NCBI GenBank assembly: GCA_017592665.1
Contig: JAGFNW010000002.1
Location: 124,001 to 188,000 of the forward strand
Direction: 5' to 3'
Length of the DNA stretch: 64,000 bases
Source: Streptosporangiaceae bacterium NEAU-GS5
Lineage (GTDB): Bacteria > Actinomycetota > Actinomycetes > Streptosporangiales > Streptosporangiaceae
Shown here: one piece after another, positions 38,255 to 46,731 of the stretch
Layout: each line of letters starts with the position of its first letter
Position numbering within the stretch: the first letter of the stretch is position 1
Made by a program: the position numbers and the translations under genes
The notes under the pieces: model-generated
What the model was told of the DNA's origin: nothing
Database searches by the model: none
What the model saw: only the letters and a program-made list of their open reading frames with translations

Positions 38255-39058
38255 GTGAACTGGAGTCTGCGGGCCTGCGGGCGGCATGGCCACATAACGT
38301 ACGCGCCGGACGAGCCGGCACTGCGCGAGCGGCTGCACGCCCGGACCGCGCTCGGCGAGGCGTGGCGCTGCCTGCGCTGCGGCGACTTCACGCTGGGAGA
38401 GCCGCACGGCTCCGGCCCGGCGCAGGACGCGCCGCTCGTGCTGCGCGGCCAGGCGCTTCGCGACGCGACGATCCTGCGCCTGCTGGCCCTGTTCCGGTGG
38501 GGGAAGGGCCTGCTGGTGCTGGGAGCGGCCTTCGGGGTCTGGCGCTTCCGCGCGCATCACGACGCGGTGGCCCGGGCCTTCGACGAAGACCTGCCCCTGC
38601 TCAAGCCGCTCGCCGACAAGATCGGGTGGAACCTGGAGGAGTCGGGCGTGGTGCACACGCTGCGGACCGTCCTCTCGGCCGAGACGCGCACGCTCACCTG
38701 GATCGTGCTCGGGCTGACGGTCTTCGGCGCGCTGCTGATCACCGAGGGCGTCGGGCTCTGGCTGCTCAAACGCTGGGGAGAGTACTTCGCGGTGGTCGCG
38801 ACGTCGCTGTTCGTCCCGGTCGAGATCTACGAGCTGGTCGAGAAGGTGACCTGGGTCAGGATCGTGATCCTGCTCATCAACGTCGCGGCCGTGCTGTACA
38901 TCCTGCTCAGCAAACGGCTGTTCGGGCTGCGCGGCGGGCATGCGGCCCACGAGGCCGAGCGGCACGAGGCCGGTCTCATGGAGGTCGAGGCCGCCGCCGT
39001 CCGCGCTCAGCTGTCCGGCCACGCGTCGAGTCATGGCCATGCCTCTACCCACGGCTGA
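38255..39058 (+). CDS. DUF2127 family membrane protein
   Basis: A 267-residue protein starting at GTG, 51 bases from the divergent deacetylase. An N-terminal segment with Cys/His pairs (CGRHGH at residues 8-13 and CLRCG at 39-43) looks like a small zinc-ribbon. Membrane segments follow, with the DUF2127 hallmark RWGKGLLVLGAAFGVWRF and KRWGEYFAVVATSLFVPVEIYEL. The C-terminus is His-rich (SSHGHASTHG). Function unknown. Its transcription runs toward polA, with a double hairpin between them. Confidence 0.82.
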   Translation: MNWSLRACGRHGHITYAPDEPALRERLHARTALGEAWRCLRCGDFTLGEPHGSGPAQDAPLVLRGQALRDATILRLLALFRWGKGLLVLGAAFGVWRFRAHHDAVARAFDEDLPLLKPLADKIGWNLEESGVVHTLRTVLSAETRTLTWIVLGLTVFGALLITEGVGLWLLKRWGEYFAVVATSLFVPVEIYELVEKVTWVRIVILLINVAAVLYILLSKRLFGLRGGHAAHEAERHEAGLMEVEAAAVRAQLSGHASSHGHASTHG

Positions 39059-39059
39059 G

Positions 39060-39096
39060 CCGGCCCCACAGGGCCGGGTCAGCGGTGCCGGCTGAC
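39060..39096. terminator. Two tandem hairpins between convergent DUF2127 and polA genes
   Basis: CCGGCCC-CACA-GGGCCGG (39060-39077) and GTCAGC-7-GCTGAC (39078-39096) fill the 49-base gap between the two stop codons. The position suggests a bidirectional terminator; U-tracts are absent. Confidence 0.55.
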
Positions 39097-39107
39097 GCCC
39101 GCGAGCG

Positions 39108-41777
39108 TCAGTGACCGGCGTCCTCCCAGGTGGGGCCTACGCCTACCGAGACGTCCAGCGGGACGCGGAGGTCGTAGGCGCCCGCCATCTGGGCCCTGAC
39201 GACGGTCTTGAGCAGCTCGAGCTCGCCGGGGGCGACCTCGAAGACGAGCTCGTCGTGGACCTGGAGCAGCATGCGCGAGCCCATGTCGGCGATGGCCCGC
39301 TGCACGTTGAGCATGGCGACCTTGATGATGTCGGCGGCCGAGCCCTGGATGGGCGCGTTGAGCGCCATCCGCTCGGCCATCTCGCGGCGCTGGCGGTTGT
39401 CGCTGGTCAGGTCGGGCAGATAGCGCCGTCGGCCGAGGATGGTCTCGGTGTAGCCGTCCTTACGCGCCTGGGCGACGACGGCGTCGAGGTAGTCGCGGAC
39501 GCCGCCGAACTCCTCGAAGTAGCCGTCTTTCAGCGCCCTGGCCTCGGCCACCGGGATGGTGAGCTGGCCGGCGAGGCCGAAGTCGGAAAGGCCGTAGGCC
39601 AGGCCGTAGTTCATGGCCTTGATGCGGGCCCGCAGCTCGCCGTCGACCTGCTCGGGCGGCAGGTCGAAGACGCGGGACGCGGTCGCCTGGTGGAAGTCGT
39701 GGCCGGACTCGAAGGCCGCGATCAGCGACTCGTCGCCGGACAGGTGAGCCATGATCCGGAGCTCGATCTGACTGTAGTCGGCCGTCAGCAGCGTCTCGTA
39801 TCCCTCGCCGACGACGAAGCCCTTGCGGATCCGGCGGCCCTCGGCCGTCCGGATCGGGATGTTCTGCAGATTGGGCTTCTCGCTGGACAGCCGGCCGGTG
39901 GCGGCGACGATCTGGTTGAAGGTGGTGTGGATCCGGCCGTCGGCGCCGATCTCCTTGATCAGGCCCTCGACCGTGACGCGGAGCTTGGTCTGGTCGCGGT
40001 GGCGCAGCAGGATGACCGGCAGCTCGTGCTCGGTCTGGCCGGCCAGCCAGGTGAGCGCGTCGGCGTCGGTGGTGTAGCCCGTCTTGATGCGCTTGGTCTT
40101 CGGCAGGTTGAGCCGGACGAACAGGATCTCCTGCAACTGTTTGGGCGAGCCCAGGTTGAACTGGTCGCCCACGACGGCGTGGGCCGCCTCGGTGGCCTGT
40201 TTGACGGCGGCGCCGAACTCGGCTTCGAGGGCGGCGAAATACTCCCGGTCGGCGGCGATGCCGGCCCGCTCGACTTCGGCGATCACGCGGATGAGCGGCA
40301 GCTCGACCTCGGTCAGCAGGCGCGTGCCGCCGCGGTCGGCCAGGTGTTCCTCCAGGGAGTCGGCGAGATCCTTCACCGCCTGGGCGGCCAGGGCGAGGTC
40401 GCGGGCGGCCGCGTCCTCCTCGTCGAACAGGGTGGTCTGGCCGTTGGCGGCCGACTCGGGGCGCAGCTCCCGGTGGAGATAGCGCAGGACTAGGTCGTCG
40501 AGCGGGAACGAGCGCTGGCCGGGCAGCGCCAGATACGCCGCGAGCGCCGTGTCGCAGGTGAGCCCGCCGAGGTCGAAGCCGTGCGCCCAGAGCGCGAGCA
40601 GCCACCCCTTGGCATCGTGGATGACCTTCGGCCGGTCGGCGTCGAGCAGCCAGGCCCGAAGCGCCGCCTCGTCGTCGGGCGTGAGCTGGGTGGAGTCGAT
40701 GTAGGCGGCGCCGGTGTCGGCGGCGATCGCGAGGCCGTCGATGCGGCCCGTGCCGCTGCCCGACGCGCCCTGGAAGGCCATGCCGACCCGGGTGCCCGGC
40801 AGGGCGGCGAGCCAGCCGGCCACCTCGCCGGGGGCGAGGACCGTGGTGTCGACCTCGATGCCCGCCTCGACCTCGACCTCGGCCGTGCCGAGCGTCTTGA
40901 ACAGCCGCTCGCGGAGCTCACCGCGGATCTGCAGCGAGTCGAGCAGCTTGTTGACCTCCTCGCGATCCCAAAGGCCCATCCGGAGCTCGGCCGGATCCAC
41001 GTCGAGGTCGACGTCGCGGCGGAGCTCGGTGAGCATCCGGTTGTGGATCACCTGGCCGAGGTGCTCGCGGAGCTTGTCGCCGACCTTGCCCTTCACCTCG
41101 TCGGCGCGGCGGACCAGCTCGTCGAGCGAGCCGAACTCGGCGATCCACTTGGTCGCCGTCTTCTCCCCCACCGACGGAATGCTCGGCAGGTTGTCGCTGG
41201 GGTCGCCGCGCAGGGCCGCGAAGTCGGGATACTGCGCGGGGGTCAGGCCGTACTTCTCGACGACGGCCTCGGGGGTGAAGCGGGTGAGGTCGCTGATGCC
41301 GCGGCGGGTCATCAGCACCGTGACCTTCGGCTCGACCAGCTGGAGCGCGTCGCGGTCGCCGGTGACGATGAGGACCTGCATGCCCTCGGCGGCGGCCCTG
41401 GTGGCCAGCGTGGCGATCAGGTCGTCGGCCTCGAACCCGGCGAGCGACAGGTGCGGGACGCGCAGGGTGTCGAGCAGCTCGAAGATCAGCTGCATCTGGC
41501 CGCGGAAGTCTTCGGGGGTCTCCGACCGGTTGGCCTTGTAATCCGCGTAGGCCTCGTGCCGGAAGGTCGGCTCGCTGCGGTCGAAGCAGACGACGATGTG
41601 CGTGGGCTGCTCGTCGCGGATCATGTTGGTCAGCATCGAGGTGAAGCCGTACACCGCCTCCGTGTGCTGGCCGTCGGTCGTCATCAGATTCGCGTCCTTC
41701 AACGCGAAAAACGCCCGATATGCCAGGGAGTGCCCGTCGAGCAGCAACAAGCGGGGGGTGTCATCGGTCTTCGCCAC
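39108..41777 (-). CDS. polA: DNA polymerase I
   Basis: An 889-residue polymerase. The N-terminal 5'-3' exonuclease (flap) domain is intact (LLDGHSLAYRAFFAL, FEADDLIATLA and VTGDRDALQLV, PSDNLPSIPSVGEKTA). The polymerase domain has motif A (TADYSQIELR), the O-helix (RARIKAMNYGLAYG) and motif C (LQVHDELVFE). The middle domain lacks the Asp-x-Glu of a 3'-5' exonuclease: where E. coli has FDTETD, this protein reads LAIAADTGAAYID, so proofreading should be absent, as in mycobacterial and Streptomyces PolA. It is needed for Okazaki fragment processing and repair. Confidence 0.97.
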   Translation of the reverse strand: MAKTDDTPRLLLLDGHSLAYRAFFALKDANLMTTDGQHTEAVYGFTSMLTNMIRDEQPTHIVVCFDRSEPTFRHEAYADYKANRSETPEDFRGQMQLIFELLDTLRVPHLSLAGFEADDLIATLATRAAAEGMQVLIVTGDRDALQLVEPKVTVLMTRRGISDLTRFTPEAVVEKYGLTPAQYPDFAALRGDPSDNLPSIPSVGEKTATKWIAEFGSLDELVRRADEVKGKVGDKLREHLGQVIHNRMLTELRRDVDLDVDPAELRMGLWDREEVNKLLDSLQIRGELRERLFKTLGTAEVEVEAGIEVDTTVLAPGEVAGWLAALPGTRVGMAFQGASGSGTGRIDGLAIAADTGAAYIDSTQLTPDDEAALRAWLLDADRPKVIHDAKGWLLALWAHGFDLGGLTCDTALAAYLALPGQRSFPLDDLVLRYLHRELRPESAANGQTTLFDEEDAAARDLALAAQAVKDLADSLEEHLADRGGTRLLTEVELPLIRVIAEVERAGIAADREYFAALEAEFGAAVKQATEAAHAVVGDQFNLGSPKQLQEILFVRLNLPKTKRIKTGYTTDADALTWLAGQTEHELPVILLRHRDQTKLRVTVEGLIKEIGADGRIHTTFNQIVAATGRLSSEKPNLQNIPIRTAEGRRIRKGFVVGEGYETLLTADYSQIELRIMAHLSGDESLIAAFESGHDFHQATASRVFDLPPEQVDGELRARIKAMNYGLAYGLSDFGLAGQLTIPVAEARALKDGYFEEFGGVRDYLDAVVAQARKDGYTETILGRRRYLPDLTSDNRQRREMAERMALNAPIQGSAADIIKVAMLNVQRAIADMGSRMLLQVHDELVFEVAPGELELLKTVVRAQMAGAYDLRVPLDVSVGVGPTWEDAGH

Positions 41778-41829
41778 ACGGGCAGCCTAGTCTGCCTGTA
41801 CGACAGAAAGCCTGCGGAAAGGACGAGCC

Positions 41830-42249
41830 TTGACCCTGAGCAAGCCTGACGAGTTCAGCACGTTCATGAACGAGATCGCCAGGGGACATCTGCCCGACCG
41901 CATGGGCATCGAGATCCTGTCGGCGGACGTGGATCGGGTAGAGGGGCGAATGCCGGTCGAGGGCAACACCCAGCCGTATGGCCTGCTGCACGGCGGGGCG
42001 TCGGCGGTGCTGGCCGAAACACTCGGGTCGACCGCAGCGGCGCTGCACGCCGGAGAGGGCCGGATCGCGGTCGGCATCGAGATCAGCGCCACCCACCACA
42101 GGTCGGCCACCTCGGGTCACGTCACAGGCGTCGCCACCCCCCTTCACCGGGGCCGCAACCTGGCCACGTACGCCATCGAGATCGTCGACGACGAGGGACG
42201 CCGGGTGTGCACCTCGCGCCTGACCTGCATGATCCGCGACGCTCGGTGA
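41830..42249 (+). CDS. Hotdog-fold thioesterase (PaaI/YdiI type)
   Basis: A 139-residue protein starting at TTG, supported by AAAGGA 8 bases upstream. The hotdog signature is clear: YGLLHGGASAVLAETLGSTAA, with the HGG turn and the catalytic Glu in the following helix, then AVGIEISATHHRSA and GRNLATYAIEIVDDEGRRVCTSR. It would hydrolyse acyl- or aroyl-CoA thioesters (for example 1,4-dihydroxy-2-naphthoyl-CoA or phenylacetyl-CoA-derived species). It is divergent from polA with 52 bases between starts, a pairing also found in other actinobacteria. Exact substrate not determinable. Confidence 0.9.
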   Translation: MTLSKPDEFSTFMNEIARGHLPDRMGIEILSADVDRVEGRMPVEGNTQPYGLLHGGASAVLAETLGSTAAALHAGEGRIAVGIEISATHHRSATSGHVTGVATPLHRGRNLATYAIEIVDDEGRRVCTSRLTCMIRDAR

Positions 42250-42673
42250 ACACCATTCAGGTAACGCATATCGCCGACTGGATGCACACAGGACCCGAGG
42301 GTCGCTAGCGTTATGACCCCAGAGCCCGTGGACGACCGAGTAGACAACGTATCGCGCCGGGGAAGCGGGATACGGACCCAAAGGTCCACTCCGCGGGCTC
42401 GCCGCTTGCCAGGGCCCATCCCCCGCCGATCTCCCGCAACCTTACGGACGCAACTTAAGCGGATTGCGGACCACGACCCGGACACCTGCGCGACGCGCCG
42501 ACAGACGATCACCCAGGCCTCACAATCGCCGTTCTGACCTGGGAGTTTGCTCACGCCAGTGAAACACCATGGTTACCGATTGGTGACGGGGAGGCTGGAA
42601 TCGGGCGTGCCAGGATTATGCTCCGGCGGGATAGGGGGCACAACCCTGTCATGACCGATCAGAGGGAGCACCA
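42250..42673 (+). other. 424-base intergenic region upstream of the liv operon
   Basis: No gene recognised. The first part (42322-42400) can form a three-way-junction-like structure described separately. The later part has only a weak 6-base stem (CCCAGG near 42512, CCTGGG near 42538) and presumably the promoter of the transporter operon. The ribosome-binding site GAGGGAG lies just before the TTG start at 42674. Confidence 0.5.
42322..42400 (+). ncRNA. Candidate structured leader RNA
   Basis: Outer stem GAGCCCG (42322-42328) with CGGGCTC (42394-42400). Inside are hairpin GTATC..GATAC (42349-42373, extended by CGC/GCG around a G-G mismatch, loop CGGGGAA) and hairpin GGACC-CAAA-GGTCC (42374-42387). 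The strand 42384-42388 can instead pair with TGGAC (42329-42333), so two folds exclude each other, as in switches. No known riboswitch consensus was recognised. Confidence 0.35.
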
Positions 42674-43951
42674 TTGCGCAGAGCCGTGATCGCCATCACG
42701 GCCTTCCTGGGCGGACTCGTCCTTCTTCTCGCCGCCCCCGCGTGGGCGGACAACGAGGCCTTGAAGGGCACAATCCAAAACCAAGGCAAGCCAGTGAGCG
42801 GCGTTAAGATCAGCGTCACCTCGGAGGACGGTCAACCCGTCGGCCAGGCGACGACTGGGTCGGACGGCACGTGGAACGTCCCCGTGCCCAAGTCCGGCCA
42901 ATACAAGGTCACTCTCGACCAGAAGACACTGCCCGCCGGCGTCACGCTCAAGTTCAAGGATCGGGGCACGCTCAGCGTCCAGGTCTACGACGGCATGCAG
43001 CGCAACGTCCTGTTCGCGCTCTCGTCGGGATCGGGCGGCGGCGACAGCGGGCCCTCGGCGGAGAGCTCGTACTTCGAACGGGTCGCGCAGCTCATCTTCG
43101 AGGGCTTCAACCTGGGGTTGATCATCGCGCTCGGCGCGATGGGCATCTCCCTGGTCTTCGGGACGACAGGATTGACCAACTTCGCGCACGGCGAGTTGCT
43201 CACCCTCGGCGCCATGGTGGCCTTCCTGTTCAACGTGTCCTTCGGCGTCCCGCTGATCTTCGCGGCCGTGATCTCGGTCGCCGTCGGCGCGTTGTTCGGC
43301 TACGCGCAAGATCGATGGTTCTGGGGCAGGCTGCGCGCACGGGGCAGCAGCCTGCTCGCCATGATGATCATTTCGATCGGCCTTGCGCTTTTCATGCGTT
43401 ACCTGTTCCTGTTCCTGTTCGGCGGTGAGAGCAAGGCGTTCCTGGACTACAACGCCCAGCCGGGCATCCAGGTCGGCCCGATCACGGCCGCTCCGAAGAA
43501 CTTCATCGCCATGGCCATCGAGCTCGCCGTGCTCGTCCTGGTCAGCATGGCCCTGCTGAAGACACGTACGGGCAAGGCCGCACGGGCCATCTCGGACAAT
43601 CCGGCGCTGGCCGCCTCGTCCGGCATCAACGTCGACCGGGTGATCCGGATCATCTGGACCGTCGGAGGCGCCACGGCCGCGCTCGGAGGCGTGATGCTGG
43701 GCCTCGCCCAGAACGTCGGCTACCAGATGGGCTTCCAGATCCTGCTCGGCATGTTCGCGGGCGTGACGCTCGGCGGTCTCGGCAGCGCGTTCGGCGCGCT
43801 GGTCGGCTCGATCGTGGTGGGCCTGTTCACGCAGCTGTCCACGCTGGTCATCCCGACCGAGCTGAAGTTCAGCGGCTCGCTGGTCGTGCTCATCCTCGTC
43901 ATGCTCATCCGGCCGCAGGGCATCCTCGGCCGCCGCGAACGGATCGGCTGA
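42674..43951 (+). CDS. livH: Branched-chain amino acid ABC permease (LivH-like) with N-terminal exported beta-sandwich domain
   Basis: A 425-residue protein from a TTG start. Residues 1-25 form a signal peptide (AWA cleavage). Residues about 27-115 resemble a carboxypeptidase regulatory-like/prealbumin domain (GTIQNQGKPVSGVKISVTSE, DGTWNVPVPKSGQYKVTL). A Gly/Ser linker follows, then a LivH permease with the family segments GTTGLTNFAHGELLTLGAM, ARAISDNPALAASSGINVD (EAA-like loop contacting the ATPase) and LIRPQGILGRRERIG. LivH proteins are normally about 290-310 residues; the extra domain would face outside and could dock the binding protein. Followed by livM, livG and livF in one operon. Confidence 0.92.
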   Translation: MRRAVIAITAFLGGLVLLLAAPAWADNEALKGTIQNQGKPVSGVKISVTSEDGQPVGQATTGSDGTWNVPVPKSGQYKVTLDQKTLPAGVTLKFKDRGTLSVQVYDGMQRNVLFALSSGSGGGDSGPSAESSYFERVAQLIFEGFNLGLIIALGAMGISLVFGTTGLTNFAHGELLTLGAMVAFLFNVSFGVPLIFAAVISVAVGALFGYAQDRWFWGRLRARGSSLLAMMIISIGLALFMRYLFLFLFGGESKAFLDYNAQPGIQVGPITAAPKNFIAMAIELAVLVLVSMALLKTRTGKAARAISDNPALAASSGINVDRVIRIIWTVGGATAALGGVMLGLAQNVGYQMGFQILLGMFAGVTLGGLGSAFGALVGSIVVGLFTQLSTLVIPTELKFSGSLVVLILVMLIRPQGILGRRERIG

Positions 43952-43956
43952 TCGTC

Positions 43957-44949
43957 ATGGATTGGAACACGATCTTCGTCACCACGGTCAAAGCCGCCAT
44001 CGGCTTCGAGACCGTCGTCTACGCGCTCGCGGCCATCGGGCTCAACGTGCAGTTCGGCTACGCCGGGCTGCTCAACTTCGGCCACGCCGCGTTCCTCGGC
44101 GTCGCCGCGTACGGCCTGGCCGTCACGGTGTCCACCTTCCACCTGCCGTTCTGGCTGGGCATCCTGATCGGATTGGCCGCGACCGTCGTGCTCGCGCTGT
44201 TGCTGGGCATCCCCACGCTCCGGCTTCGGGCCGACTACCTGGCGATCGTCACCATCGCCGCGGCCGAGATCGTCCGAAATATCTTCCGGTCGGTCGCGTT
44301 CAAGGACATCTTCGGCGGCTCGGACGGCCGGCAGAACTTCTCCGGCGACTTCTTCGCCCTCAATCCGTACGGCCCCGGGCAGTACGGCATCGGCCCGATC
44401 ACGTTCAACGAACGGGTCCTGTGGGTGCTGACCGTCGGCTGGGTCCTGGTGGCCCTGTCGTGCGCGCTGGTCTACCTGCTGATGAAGAGCCCGTGGGGAC
44501 GGGTGCTGAAGGCCATCCGGGAGGACGAGGACGCCGTGCGCAGCCTCGGCAAGAACGTCTTCTCGTACAAGATGCAGGCCCTGGTCCTCGGCGGCCTGAT
44601 CGGCTGTCTCGGCGGCTTCATCTTCGCGCTCGGCCAGGCCTCGGTGCAGCCCGACCTGTTCAGCACGGACTTCACCTTCTACGCGTACACCATCGTGATC
44701 CTCGGCGGCGCGGCACGCGTGTTCAGCCCGGTGGTAGGCGCCTCGATCTTCTGGGTATTGCTGGTGTTCATCGGCAACACCCTGTCGGAGGCGGTGGCGG
44801 CCGGGGTGATCCCCTCGTCGATCATGACGGTGAACCAGGTCGGCGCGGTGCGCTTCATGCTTGTGGGCCTCGGCCTCATGCTGCTGCTCATCTTCCGGCC
44901 GCAGGGCATCTTCGGTGACAAGAGGGAGATCGCGCTCGATGCACGCTGA
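43957..44949 (+). CDS. livM: Branched-chain amino acid ABC permease, LivM-like
   Basis: A 330-residue permease with about eight to ten membrane helices. Family segments are GLNVQFGYAGLLNFGHAAFLGVAAY near the start in outline, LRADYLAIVTIAAAEIVRN and the cytoplasmic coupling loop KAIREDEDAVRSLGKNVFSYKM in outline. The end has LMLLLIFRPQGIFGDKRE. It pairs with the LivH-like subunit to form the translocation channel for leucine, isoleucine, valine or a related amide or amino acid. It starts 5 bases after livH and overlaps the ATPase gene by 11 bases. Confidence 0.95.
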   Translation: MDWNTIFVTTVKAAIGFETVVYALAAIGLNVQFGYAGLLNFGHAAFLGVAAYGLAVTVSTFHLPFWLGILIGLAATVVLALLLGIPTLRLRADYLAIVTIAAAEIVRNIFRSVAFKDIFGGSDGRQNFSGDFFALNPYGPGQYGIGPITFNERVLWVLTVGWVLVALSCALVYLLMKSPWGRVLKAIREDEDAVRSLGKNVFSYKMQALVLGGLIGCLGGFIFALGQASVQPDLFSTDFTFYAYTIVILGGAARVFSPVVGASIFWVLLVFIGNTLSEAVAAGVIPSSIMTVNQVGAVRFMLVGLGLMLLLIFRPQGIFGDKREIALDAR

Positions 44950-45859
44950 GACCACATCGAAGAAGGCCGTCGCGCTGGCGGCCTTCGAGGGCCTGCCGGG
45001 CGAGCCCGGCGTGCCCAAGCCCGACCCGATCCTGGTCGCCGACGGCGTGGTCCGCCGCTTCGGCGGCCTCACCGCCGTCGACGTCGCCCACCTGGAAGTG
45101 CAGCGGGGCTCGATCACGGCCCTGATCGGCCCCAACGGCGCCGGCAAGACGACGTTCTTCAACCAGCTGACCGGCTTCGACACGGCCGACGCCGGCTCGT
45201 GGACGTTCAACGGCAACTCGCTCGCCGGCGTGCCGGCGCACCGGGTGGCGCGCTCGGGCATGGTCCGCACGTTCCAGCTCACCAAGGCGCTGACCAAGCT
45301 CACCGTCCTCGAGAACATGCGGCTCGGCGCGCAGGATCAGCGCGGGGAGAACTTCTTCCGCTCGCTGATCCCCAGCCTGTGGCGGCGCCAGGAGGACCAG
45401 ATCACCGAGCGGGCCGAGGAGCTGCTCGAGCGCTTCAAGCTCGACGCCAAGCGCGACGACTTCGCCGGATCCCTGTCCGGCGGCCAGCGCAAGCTCCTGG
45501 AGATGGCCCGCGCTCTGATGGTCGGCCCCGAGCTGGTCATGCTCGACGAGCCCATGGCGGGCGTCAACCCGGCGCTCACGCAATCGCTGCTCGGCCACGT
45601 CAAGGGGCTCCGCGACGAGGGCATGACCGTGCTGTTCGTCGAGCACGACATGGACATGGTCCGCGAGATCAGCGACTGGGTGGTCGTCATGGCGATGGGC
45701 AACGTCATCGCCGAGGGCCCGCCCGACAAGATCATGTCGGACTCCCGCGTGATCGACGCCTACCTGGGCGCGCACCACGACGCCCCGCTGTCGGCGGAGG
45801 AGGCCGAGGAGCAGCTCCAGGAGGCCGAGGCCGAGCTGGAAATCGAGGAGAAGGCGTGA
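44939..45859 (+). CDS. livG: Branched-chain amino acid ABC ATPase, LivG-like
   Basis: ATG at 44939, preceded by GAGGGAG, gives 306 residues. ABC motifs are complete: Walker A GPNGAGKTT, signature LSGGQRKLLEMARALM, Walker B ELVMLDEPMAGVNP and the His loop FVEHDMDMV. The LivG-specific VRTFQLTKALTKLTVLENM segment is present. A Glu-rich C-terminal tail (EEAEEQLQEAEAELEIEEK) extends beyond the usual end and may form a coiled coil. It powers uptake through LivHM together with LivF. Its start overlaps livM by 11 bases. Confidence 0.96.
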   Translation: MHAETTSKKAVALAAFEGLPGEPGVPKPDPILVADGVVRRFGGLTAVDVAHLEVQRGSITALIGPNGAGKTTFFNQLTGFDTADAGSWTFNGNSLAGVPAHRVARSGMVRTFQLTKALTKLTVLENMRLGAQDQRGENFFRSLIPSLWRRQEDQITERAEELLERFKLDAKRDDFAGSLSGGQRKLLEMARALMVGPELVMLDEPMAGVNPALTQSLLGHVKGLRDEGMTVLFVEHDMDMVREISDWVVVMAMGNVIAEGPPDKIMSDSRVIDAYLGAHHDAPLSAEEAEEQLQEAEAELEIEEKA

Positions 45860-45926
45860 GCGAGCGAGCGGACGGGCACAGGGCGCCGCGCGAGCGCGCC
45901 CCCGAGTGCTCAGGCGAGGGGGAATC

Positions 45927-46706
45927 ATGAGCGCGTCGTCGTCGGCCGCGGTCACCGACCGCACCGAGCACCTGTCGGGGGCCGAGGACGCGGTGCTCCG
46001 CGCGGACGAGATCTACGCCGGATACGTGCCGGGCGTCAACATCCTCAACGGCTGTGACCTGTACGTGAAGCAGGGCGAGCTGATCGGCATCATCGGCCCC
46101 AACGGGGCCGGCAAGTCGACCCTGCTCAAGTCCCTGTTCGGGCTGGTCAACGTGCGCACCGGCAAGGTGACCCTGAACGGCGAGGACATCACCAACCTCA
46201 AGGCGCACACCCTGGTCGCCCGCGGGGTCGGCTATGTCCCGCAGACCAACAACGTGTTCCCCTCGCTCACCATCGAGGAGAACCTGGAGATGGGCGCCTT
46301 CCAGGTGCCGGGCAAGTTCCGCGAGCGCTTCGAGTTCGTCTGCGAGATCTTCCCGGCCCTGAAGGAGCGCAGGAAGCAGCGCGCCGGCTCTCTGTCGGGC
46401 GGCGAGCGGCAGATGGTCGCCATGGGCCGCGCCCTGATGACCGAGCCGTCCGTGCTGCTGCTCGACGAGCCGTCCGCGGGCCTGTCGCCCAAGCTGCAGG
46501 ACCTGGTCTTCATCCAGGCCCAGCAGATCAACAAGGCCGGCGTCACCGTGATCATGGTGGAGCAGAACGCGCGGCGCTGCCTGCAGATCTGCCACCGCGG
46601 CTACGTCCTGGACCAGGGCCGCAACGCCTACATGGCCAGCGGGCGCGACCTGATCCACGACCCGAAGGTGATCGAGCTCTACCTCGGCACCCTCGCCCAG
46701 GCATAA
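45927..46706 (+). CDS. livF: Branched-chain amino acid ABC ATPase, LivF-like
   Basis: ATG at 45927 with GGGGGA upstream gives 259 residues. Walker A GPNGAGKST, signature LSGGERQMVAMGRALM, Walker B SVLLLDEPSAGLSP and the His-loop position as VEQNARRCLQ, where Gln replaces His, normal for LivF. GVGYVPQTNNVFPSLTIEENL is the LivF Q-loop segment. It is the second ATPase of the LivHMGF importer; 67 bases separate it from livG. An N-terminal extension of about 30 residues precedes the ABC fold. Confidence 0.95.
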   Translation: MSASSSAAVTDRTEHLSGAEDAVLRADEIYAGYVPGVNILNGCDLYVKQGELIGIIGPNGAGKSTLLKSLFGLVNVRTGKVTLNGEDITNLKAHTLVARGVGYVPQTNNVFPSLTIEENLEMGAFQVPGKFRERFEFVCEIFPALKERRKQRAGSLSGGERQMVAMGRALMTEPSVLLLDEPSAGLSPKLQDLVFIQAQQINKAGVTVIMVEQNARRCLQICHRGYVLDQGRNAYMASGRDLIHDPKVIELYLGTLAQA

Positions 46707-46731
46707 GGGGGTTTTGGGGGCTTTCGCGGCA

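Noticed and set aside
42334-42400. T-box riboswitch
   Set aside because: GAGTAG and AGGTCCACTCCGCGGG vaguely recall T-box elements, but the conserved GGTGGNACCGCG core is missing and no branched-chain specifier codon is placed correctly.
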